A DNA stretch of 11,879 bases from the NCBI GenBank assembly GCA_002396485.1, contig DGXZ01000055.1:9861-21739 (forward strand), given 5' to 3'. The stretch is from Spartobacteria bacterium UBA5019 (GTDB taxonomy: Bacteria; Verrucomicrobiota; Verrucomicrobiia; Chthoniobacterales; Terrimicrobiaceae). Each line of letters starts with the position of its first letter. Within the stretch, counting starts at the first letter, position 1. The translations under genes and the position numbers were made by a program. A model generated the notes under the pieces. That model saw nothing but the letters and a program-made list of their open reading frames with translations. It was not told where the DNA came from and did not search any database. Shown in pieces: positions 6,705-11,879 of the stretch.

Positions 6705-8552
6705 ATGGGATCGCTCCTCCTAGGTATTCTCTGCGCAACGCTCCTCTCCTACTGGCTGGGAGCGCGATTTTACAGCCGTATTATCGAGAGGGCACTCGGA
6801 GTGGATCCGTCCCGCCCGACTGCTGCCGTTCTCAAAAATGACGGCTCCGATTTCCTGCCAACCAAATCCTACATTCTGTTCGCCCACCATTTCGCTGCCA
6901 TCGCCGGTGCGGGGCCGATTGTGGGTCCGACGCTGGCTGTGGTTTATGGTTACCTGCCCGCCCTGATCTGGCTCGTCATCGGCGCTACGCTCATGGGTGG
7001 TGTCCATGACATGGTGACGCTCTTCATCTCTACCAGGGAGGAGGGGCGCTCTGTGGCCGATATAGCCCGCCAGTATCTGGGGCCTTTCGGCTATGTCTGT
7101 ATCGTGAGTTTTTTGGTGATCGGTCTTTTTATGATCACGGCCACATTTTTGAATCTCAGCGTCACCGCCCTCACGAGCATGTATCCGGCCGCGAAGCTCG
7201 GAATGGAACCCGCCGCCCGCGCGGAGTTGGACGCCGCGCTGCAACTGCCCCCCGACCACATGGGCATGCATCCCTTTCATCAGGGTGGGGGACTGCCCAC
7301 GGTCGTGGCTTTGAAAGATGGGCAACCGGTTCTTCTGGCACGCATCGGGGGCATTGCATCGACAAGCGTTCTTTTCATCACACTCTGCGCTCCCTTGCTC
7401 GGCCTTCTCATTTACCGGATCCACACCCCGGCTTGGATGAACTATGCGATCGCATCTCTCCTCTGCGGAGCCTCTGTGGTTCTGGGTATTTTTTTTCCGA
7501 TTGTCGTCACGCCGGATGTCTGGCTCCTTCTGATGACGTTTTATGTCATCCTAGCCTCCGCCATTCCTGTCTGGCTGCTCCTGATGCCACGGGATTTTGT
7601 GAATGTGCAAATTCTCTACGCAGGCCTTTTGGCGGTCGTGGTTGGACTGCTCGTTGCAGGCGTGAGTGGGAACTTTCCCTCAGTCCCCGCCGCGCCGCAA
7701 AATCTGGCAGAGGTCATTCCCGCATGGAGCCTGGACACCGGTCTCCAGTATGTCGGGGTCCTTTGGCCCATGCTCTTCATCACGGTCTCATGCGGGGCCA
7801 TCAGTGGATTCCATTGCTTGGTTTCCAGCGGCACGACCGCGCGCCAGCTCGCCTGCGAGCGCCATGTCGGCAAGGTGGGCTACAATGCCATGTTGCTTGA
7901 GTCGCTGCTGGCTGTCTCAATCATCCTCACCCTCCTGATTGGCTTGGATTGGCAGAGCTATCTGCAGATCACCTACACAGAAAAAAATCCCGTTCTCGCG
8001 ATCTCGCTGGCTACCGGAAGCCTTGTGAATCTCGCATTCGGCTTGCCGGTGTGGACCGGCACGGTGCTCGGCATTTTGCTTTTGGAGGGTTTTGTGGTCA
8101 CCACTCTCGATGTGGTGGTGCGCCTGAACCGGTATCTGCTCGAGGAAGTCTGGCGATTTCTTTTCCGCAACCCACCAGAGATTCTGCGCGGGGTCTGGTT
8201 CAATACTCTCCTCTGCGCCGGTGTTATGTTTCTGCTCTCCCGCTCGAACAGCCTGCCTGTGCTGTGGCAGGTCTTCGGCTCGGCGAATCAAATGATGGGA
8301 GCCATGGCGTTGTTGGTCGCCGCCGTGTGGCTTCGAGACCATGGACGGCGGACTCTTTTTGTTCTCATTCCAGCTGTTCTCATGTTCGCCACCACATTCG
8401 CCTCGACGGGGCTCGCCCTTTTGAAAAATTTCCGCGACTCCAACTGGGCGCTGGTTGTGGCTTGTGGCGTTCTGATCCTGCTGGGGGCCTGCACTGCCTT
8501 CATCGGCGCGCGGACGCTCCTTGCGCCACCTCGCCGTGCGGGCAGTGCCTGA
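6705..8552 (+). CDS. cstA: CstA-family carbon starvation transporter (short form)
   Basis: A 615-residue multi-span inner-membrane transporter of the CstA/BtsT family. E. coli relatives take up pyruvate and perhaps peptides when carbon is scarce; the substrate here is not known. Family hallmarks: the N-terminal FYSRIIERALGVDPSRPTAA, HHFAAIAGAGPIVGP at residues 61-75, the block at 101-122 with HDMVTLF, STREEGRS and VADIA, SGFHCLVSSGTTARQL, and GSANQMMGAMAL near the C-terminus. It is shorter than the roughly 700-residue E. coli proteins and lacks part of their N- and C-terminal extensions. A soluble loop at about 160-215 contains HMGMHPFHQ. The ATG at 6705 opens directly into the first helix. 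No Shine-Dalgarno motif precedes it, but TTGCAC-17-CAATAT lies upstream and ends 8 bp before the ATG. It converges on queD with 13 bp between stops. Confidence 0.92.
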   Translation: MGSLLLGILCATLLSYWLGARFYSRIIERALGVDPSRPTAAVLKNDGSDFLPTKSYILFAHHFAAIAGAGPIVGPTLAVVYGYLPALIWLVIGATLMGGVHDMVTLFISTREEGRSVADIARQYLGPFGYVCIVSFLVIGLFMITATFLNLSVTALTSMYPAAKLGMEPAARAELDAALQLPPDHMGMHPFHQGGGLPTVVALKDGQPVLLARIGGIASTSVLFITLCAPLLGLLIYRIHTPAWMNYAIASLLCGASVVLGIFFPIVVTPDVWLLLMTFYVILASAIPVWLLLMPRDFVNVQILYAGLLAVVVGLLVAGVSGNFPSVPAAPQNLAEVIPAWSLDTGLQYVGVLWPMLFITVSCGAISGFHCLVSSGTTARQLACERHVGKVGYNAMLLESLLAVSIILTLLIGLDWQSYLQITYTEKNPVLAISLATGSLVNLAFGLPVWTGTVLGILLLEGFVVTTLDVVVRLNRYLLEEVWRFLFRNPPEILRGVWFNTLLCAGVMFLLSRSNSLPVLWQVFGSANQMMGAMALLVAAVWLRDHGRRTLFVLIPAVLMFATTFASTGLALLKNFRDSNWALVVACGVLILLGACTAFIGARTLLAPPRRAGSA

Positions 8553-8565
8553 GAACCGCAGAGAA

Positions 8566-8928
8566 CTACTCTCCGCGATAGCTGCAGCGGGCGAACGGAG
8601 TCTCGTGAATCACGATCTCGGCGAGCCCGGGCAGTTGGGGGGAGAGTTTCTTCCAAAGCCAGCCTGCCATCATTTCAATCGTGGGATTTTCGAGTCCGGG
8701 GACATCGTTCAAATACGAGTGGTCGAGTTCCTCGATGATCGGCTTCATTGCCGCGCTGATGAGGGCATGGTCGTAGAGCCAGCCCGTATCGGGATTCACT
8801 TCGCCTTCGACGGAAATTTCAATCGTGAAGGTATGCCCGTGCAGCCTTGCGCACTTGTGGCCTGCGGGCACTTTCGTGAGGCTTTGGGCGGCTTCGAGGA
8901 TGAAATCTTTGGTGAGGCGGACTTTCAT
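8566..8928 (-). CDS. queD: 6-carboxy-5,6,7,8-tetrahydropterin synthase, QueD (variant zinc site)
   Basis: Second step of queuosine/7-deazaguanine synthesis: converts 7,8-dihydroneopterin triphosphate to 6-carboxytetrahydropterin in the cytoplasm. The 120-residue product aligns almost end to end with E. coli QueD. It has the catalytic Cys26 in GHKCARLHGHTF, zinc ligands His30 and His32 (HGH), GEVNPDTGWLYD, LDHSYLNDVPGLENPT, and the C-terminal HETPFARCSYRGE. The expected first zinc ligand, the His of the FEAAH motif (E. coli His16), is Gln15 here (EAAQSL, codon CAA). Whether this form still binds zinc cannot be told from sequence. No other pathway genes (queC, queE, folE) are in the window. It is divergent from rpsO, 121 bp away, and has a plausible promoter placed so close to the ATG that the message may be leaderless. 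Confidence 0.93.
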   Translation of the reverse strand: MKVRLTKDFILEAAQSLTKVPAGHKCARLHGHTFTIEISVEGEVNPDTGWLYDHALISAAMKPIIEELDHSYLNDVPGLENPTIEMMAGWLWKKLSPQLPGLAEIVIHETPFARCSYRGE

Positions 8929-8936
8929 GGCGGTGT

Positions 8937-8965
8937 GTTATACCGATGCCAGTCCGCTAGCCCAA
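8937..8965 (-). promoter_or_regulatory. Candidate sigma70-type promoter of queD, possibly giving a leaderless mRNA
   Basis: On the minus strand, TTGGGC (8965-8960) and TATAAC (8942-8937) are separated by exactly 17 bp. The -10 box matches the consensus in five of six bases; the -35 box in three. The -10 ends 8 bp before the queD ATG, so transcription would start within a few bases of the start codon. No equally good box was seen for rpsO in the same 121-bp divergent gap (8929-9049). Confidence 0.45.
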
Positions 8966-9049
8966 TTTATTTTCACTAAGACTTTGTCCTTGCCCTCGCG
9001 CCCTCCGAGTGGCATTTTTTGCTCCTTCATTAACAAAACGAAATAACAA

Positions 9050-9313
9050 ATGGCAAAAGCAGCAGTAGTTAACGGTGCGGATTCCCTCCGCCTTCACGAA
9101 AAAGATACCGGCAGTGCGGACGTGCAGATCGCGCTTCTCACTAAACGAATCAGCTCACTCACCGAGCACTTGAAAGTCAACGCGAAGGATCATGCCTCCC
9201 GCCGTGGCTTGCTCAAGCTCGTCGCCACAAGGCGCAGTTTGCTTGATTACCTCAAGCGCACGGCTTCAAGCCGCTATGCGACAGTCCTTGAGAAATTGGA
9301 CCTTCGCAAGTAA
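9050..9313 (+). CDS. rpsO: 30S ribosomal protein S15
   Basis: Protein S15 of the small subunit, a primary 16S rRNA binder that helps assemble the central domain. The 87 residues fit the family (89 in E. coli). Motifs: KDTGSADVQIALLTKRISSL for the first helices, then KDHASRRGLLKLVATRRSLL and DYLKR for the rRNA-contacting part. The N-terminal extension MAKAAVVNGADSL is slightly unusual but continuous. The start at 9050 is preceded by an A-rich leader (AACAAAACGAAATAACAA) with no Shine-Dalgarno sequence, resembling the A-rich starts of Bacteroidota. It is divergent from queD and followed by its own terminator and then pnp, the common rpsO-pnp order. Confidence 0.97.
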   Translation: MAKAAVVNGADSLRLHEKDTGSADVQIALLTKRISSLTEHLKVNAKDHASRRGLLKLVATRRSLLDYLKRTASSRYATVLEKLDLRK

Positions 9314-9329
9314 CGCGACTTCCTCACTC

Positions 9330-9357
9330 AAAGCCCCGTTTATCAGCGGGGCTTTTT
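9330..9357 (+). terminator. Intrinsic terminator between rpsO and pnp
   Basis: A 9-bp stem AAAGCCCCG (9330-9338) / CGGGGCTTT (9347-9355) with an 8-nt loop and a run of five T from 9353 to 9357. It lies 16 bp after the rpsO stop. Because pnp follows in the same direction, it may be only partly efficient and act as an attenuator. Confidence 0.82.
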
Positions 9358-9367
9358 CCTAAAATCC

Positions 9368-9388
9368 GCCCGCCAATTTCTGGCGGGC
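9368..9388 (+). promoter_or_regulatory. Leader hairpin just upstream of pnp
   Basis: A perfect 8-bp inverted repeat, GCCCGCCA (9368-9375) and TGGCGGGC (9381-9388), with a 5-nt ATTTC loop. It sits 21 bp before the pnp ATG, only 10 bp after the rpsO terminator, and has no T-tract, so it is not a terminator. In E. coli the pnp leader forms a stem cut by RNase III, after which PNPase represses its own translation; a similar role here is inference. An AT-only stretch follows and runs up to the start codon. Confidence 0.55.
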
Positions 9389-9409
9389 ACTCATGCAATT
9401 ATATATATT

Positions 9410-11539
9410 ATGTCCCAAACAACCACAGCCCAAGCGGGCTCCTCACCCATCATTTTTGAATCCGGCAAACTTGCGAAACTCGCCGACGGTGCCGTAATCG
9501 TCCGTAGCGGCGACACCATCGTGATCGTTACAGCCGTCTCGGCCACCACCATCAAGGAAGGTCAGGACTTCTTTCCGCTCACCGTGGAATACAAGGAAAA
9601 GGCCGCCGCAGTTGGCAAGTTCCCCGGCGGTTACTTCAAGCGCGAAGGCCGTCCTACCGAGAAGGAAATCCTCACCGCCCGCATGACCGACCGTCCTCTG
9701 CGTCCGCTCTTCCCCAAGGGCTACCTCTACGACACCCAGATCATCACGCTCCTCTTGAGTGCTGATGGTCAAAATGACCCGGACATGCTCTCGATCAACG
9801 GCGCCTCCGCTGCCCTTTGCGTTTCGGATATTCCGTTCGCAGGACCTGTTGGAGCCGTTCGCGTCGGCCGCATCAATGGTGAGTTCGTCATCAACCCGAC
9901 CCACTCCGACCGCGAGCACAGCGACCTCGACCTTGTCTATGTCGGCGATGGTGAGAAGGTCATCATGATCGAAGGCGCCGCCACGGAACTTCCCGAAGCG
10001 GACTTCAATAAAGCCCTCGACTTCGCCCGCGACGCCGTGCGCGTCATCGTTCAAGCCCAGCGCGACCTCGCCGCAGCAGTTGGCAAAGCCAAACGCAGCG
10101 TGCCACTCTTCTCGGTTGCCGACTCGATCTCCGAAGTCGCCTACCAAGTCGCAGGCGACCGCATCGAATCCGCCATCTACACATCCGGCAAAGTGGCCCG
10201 CAGCAAAGCCATCGGCACTCTCCGCGAGGAAGTCGAAAAAGCCGTGCTCGAAAAATTCCCGACCGCCTCGAAATTCGAAATTTCCCAGGCCTTCGATTAC
10301 CTGCAGAAAAAAGCCTTCCGCGTCAGCATTCTGGACCGCCAGAAGCGCTGCGATGGCCGTGGATTCCATGACCTCCGTCCCCTCTCCGGTGAGGCTGGTC
10401 TTCTTCCTCGCACGCACGGTTCGGCCCTCTTCGCCCGTGGCGAAACCCAGGCCCTCGGCATCGCGACCCTCGCTCCGGCGGAGGAGGCTCAGATGATCGA
10501 CTGCTACGGCGGTGGACCCGACACGAAGCGTTTCATGCTTCACTACAACTTCCCGCCTTTCAGCGTGGGTGAGACCGGCCGTTTCGGTGGTCAAAACCGT
10601 CGCGAAATCGGTCATGGTGCCCTTGCCGAGCGTTCGATCGAGGCAGTCATTCCAAGCGAAAAAGACTTCCCATACGCACTCCGCGTCGTCAGCGAGGTGA
10701 TGGAATCCAACGGTTCCACCTCCATGGCCAGCGTGTGCGCGGGCGTTCTCGCCCTCATGGACGCAGGTGTGCCACTCAAGGCCCCTGTCGCCGGCATCTC
10801 CGTCGGTCTTGTGACCGAATACGAAGGCGAAACCCTGAAGCGCTACACCACGCTCACCGATATCATCGGCAGCGAGGACCATTTCGGCGACATGGATTTC
10901 AAACTCTGCGGAACATCCGAAGGCGTCACCGGCTTCCAGCTTGACCTCAAGCTCCCCGGCATCTCCCACGAGATCATGTTCGAGGCCGTCGCCGAGGCAA
11001 AGACCTCGCGCACGAAAATCCTTGATGTGATGAACGGCATCCTTGCCTCGCCTCGCGCCGAGTTGAGCCAATACGCGCCACGCATCGAGACCATTCGCAT
11101 CAGCCCTGACAAAATTGGTCTCATCATTGGCCCAGGCGGCAAAACGATCAAAGGCATCGTTGCTGAGACCGGTGCCGAGATCAATATCGAGGACGACGGA
11201 GCCGTGCACATCTACTCCAACAATGGCGACAGCCTGAAACGAGCCAAGGAAATCATCCTTGGTATGACGAAGGAAATCTCCATAGGCGAACTCTACCAAG
11301 GCACAGTCGTTTCCATTAAGGAATTCGGCGCCTTCGTCGAAGTCCTGCCCGGCAAAGACGGTCTCTGCCACATCTCCGAACTCGCCGACTTCCGTGTTAA
11401 CAAAGTCGAAGACGTCGTGAAAATGGGCGACTCGATTTGGGTCAAATGCATCGGCGTCGATGACAAAGGCCGCGTCAAACTCAGCCGCAAGGCGGCCATG
11501 AAAGACCGCGACCAAGCCGCTGCGGCTCCCGAAGCCTAA
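9410..11539 (+). CDS. pnp: Polyribonucleotide nucleotidyltransferase (PNPase)
   Basis: 3'-to-5' phosphorolytic exoribonuclease that also adds tails; works as a trimer in RNA turnover. The 709 residues match the family. Order: first RNase PH core (PLTVEYKEKAAAVGKFPGGY near residues 57-76, then RPTEKEILTARMTDRPLRPL), the all-helical linker, the second RNase PH core (DGRGFHDLRPLSGEAGLLPR, GSALFARGETQ, and SEDHFGDMDFK with the catalytic Asp and Lys positions kept), a KH domain about 563-622 with the GPGG loop at 574-577, and an S1 domain about 627-697 (GTVVSIKEFGAFVEVLPGKDG). The tail is short and Ala-rich. The ATG at 9410 is preceded by an A/T-only stretch with no ribosome binding site. Position relative to rpsO is the classic one. 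A strong terminator follows the stop. Confidence 0.98.
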   Translation: MSQTTTAQAGSSPIIFESGKLAKLADGAVIVRSGDTIVIVTAVSATTIKEGQDFFPLTVEYKEKAAAVGKFPGGYFKREGRPTEKEILTARMTDRPLRPLFPKGYLYDTQIITLLLSADGQNDPDMLSINGASAALCVSDIPFAGPVGAVRVGRINGEFVINPTHSDREHSDLDLVYVGDGEKVIMIEGAATELPEADFNKALDFARDAVRVIVQAQRDLAAAVGKAKRSVPLFSVADSISEVAYQVAGDRIESAIYTSGKVARSKAIGTLREEVEKAVLEKFPTASKFEISQAFDYLQKKAFRVSILDRQKRCDGRGFHDLRPLSGEAGLLPRTHGSALFARGETQALGIATLAPAEEAQMIDCYGGGPDTKRFMLHYNFPPFSVGETGRFGGQNRREIGHGALAERSIEAVIPSEKDFPYALRVVSEVMESNGSTSMASVCAGVLALMDAGVPLKAPVAGISVGLVTEYEGETLKRYTTLTDIIGSEDHFGDMDFKLCGTSEGVTGFQLDLKLPGISHEIMFEAVAEAKTSRTKILDVMNGILASPRAELSQYAPRIETIRISPDKIGLIIGPGGKTIKGIVAETGAEINIEDDGAVHIYSNNGDSLKRAKEIILGMTKEISIGELYQGTVVSIKEFGAFVEVLPGKDGLCHISELADFRVNKVEDVVKMGDSIWVKCIGVDDKGRVKLSRKAAMKDRDQAAAAPEA

Positions 11540-11562
11540 GCCCCATCAAGAATCAAAAGACA

Positions 11563-11595
11563 GGGGCTCCCGCATCACGGGAGCCCCTTTTCTTT
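11563..11595 (+). terminator. Intrinsic terminator after pnp
   Basis: A perfect 10-bp stem GGGGCTCCCG (11563-11572) / CGGGAGCCCC (11578-11587) with a 5-nt CATCA loop and the tail TTTTCTTT. It begins 23 bp after the pnp stop. Confidence 0.93.
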
Positions 11596-11671
11596 GACTT
11601 GAGGCGGCGTCCAGAAATAACGCGATACACGCTGCGCAGGGTTTTTTCAGCAGCCAAGGCGTAACGAATCA

Positions 11672-11722
11672 GCATACCCGCAGCGGTCTCTGAATGAGGA
11701 ACAAGGATGGATCTGGGTATGC
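11672..11722. repeat. 8-bp perfect inverted repeat in the gap after pnp
   Basis: GCATACCC at 11672-11679 and GGGTATGC at 11715-11722 are perfect inverted copies 35 bp apart, in the gene-free stretch between the pnp terminator and the transposase remnant. No T-tract follows and the interior does not fold well by eye. It could be part of a mobile-element end or a protein-binding site; I cannot tell which. Nothing else recognisable was seen in 11596-11744. Confidence 0.35.
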
Positions 11723-11744
11723 ACTTGACTCAACCGACTACAAC

Positions 11745-11879
11745 ATGTCGATAAACCATGTGCCAGAGGAAGATTATCCCAGAACACGCTTTGAGTTTGA
11801 GAACAGATTTTCAGAGTAAGAATCTTGTTTCAAATATTTTGAATTTTTACGGTGGCCTCATTTCTCTTTTCAAAAGATG
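11745..11879 (+). pseudogene. IS1595-type transposase N-terminus, degraded and cut by the window edge
   Basis: From the ATG at 11745 the frame reads MSINHVPEEDYPRTRFEFEN then RFSE, meets TAA at 11817-11819, and continues in the same frame as ESCFKYFEFLRWPHFSFQKM to the last base. Together this matches the N-terminal zinc-ribbon region of IS1595-family transposases, where the usual pattern is PRT--EF--RFS-EEAC--YL---RWP-GF-CP-C. The stop falls where an acidic residue is expected, and both zinc-ribbon cysteines seem lost (Phe and Met in their places), so two independent kinds of damage point to a dead copy. The stretch is visibly more AT-rich than the genes to its left, consistent with foreign origin. 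The rest of the element, if any, lies beyond the window, and no terminal repeat could be identified. Confidence 0.6.

Noticed and set aside
10861..10900. Altered active site in PNPase (Ser where the family has the first Asp of GDEDH)
   Set aside because: The residues equivalent to E. coli Asp486, Asp492 and Lys494 are all kept; the changed position is not one of the catalytic ones.
9443..11515. A 690-codon open frame on the minus strand across pnp
   Set aside because: It mirrors the GC-rich codon pattern of pnp on the opposite strand, its translation has no family resemblance, and pnp is unmistakable.
11553..11729. A 58-codon minus-strand open frame after pnp with protein-like composition (contains YALAAEKTLRSVYRVISG)
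   Set aside because: Its 3' part is formed by the pnp terminator stem, it has no recognisable family, and its length is within chance. It could be a gene remnant but I cannot support it.
1..11879. CRISPR arrays, tRNA or rRNA genes, riboswitches, prophage or toxin-antitoxin genes
   Set aside because: Looked for on both strands; no regularly spaced long repeats, no cloverleaf or CCA-ended structure, and no matching protein families were seen.

Overview
The window is about 11.9 kb of ordinary bacterial chromosome carrying nine genes, one of them cut by the left edge, plus a decayed transposase fragment at the right edge. Evidence for a Gram-negative-type cell: the RpoC trigger loop carries a large insertion like that of E. 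coli, two proteins have export signals, and there is an L,D-transpeptidase. Coding regions are moderately GC-rich with C/G-ending codons. None of the start sites shows a Shine-Dalgarno sequence. My best guess is Verrucomicrobiota or a close PVC relative, but this is inference from protein flavour and no 16S gene is present.

Layout. Positions 1-4194 hold a plus-strand information-processing operon, rpoC (3' part), rpsB and tsf, closed by a strong intrinsic terminator. An odd array of GATC sites at exact 9-bp spacing lies between rpsB and tsf. Positions 4247-5422 encode an exported L,D-transpeptidase with a proline-rich linker. It converges, 2 bp apart, on a minus-strand pair at 5425-6683: a DUF423 membrane protein followed by an exported protein with two Hsp20-like domains. 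A CstA-family transporter (6705-8552) starts only about 20 bp from the DUF423 gene, in the opposite direction. It converges on queD (8566-8928, minus), the queuosine-pathway 6-carboxytetrahydropterin synthase. rpsO (9050-9313) diverges from queD, ends in its own terminator, and is followed by pnp (9410-11539), which has a leader hairpin and a strong terminator. The last 284 bp have no intact gene. They contain an 8-bp inverted repeat and, from 11745 to the edge, the N-terminus of an IS1595-type transposase broken by an in-frame stop.

How the genes fit together. The two flanks are housekeeping: transcription (RNA polymerase beta'), translation (S2, EF-Ts, S15) and RNA turnover (PNPase). rpsO next to pnp is a classic pairing. 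The middle is an envelope and metabolism block: peptidoglycan cross-linking, an exported chaperone-like protein, a small membrane protein, a nutrient transporter and tRNA modification. I do not see a defence island, CRISPR array or obviously new multi-gene system. The points most worth a second look are the exported tandem Hsp20 protein, the His-to-Gln change at a zinc-ligand position of QueD, the uniform lack of Shine-Dalgarno motifs with hints of leaderless starts, and the GATC array before tsf.
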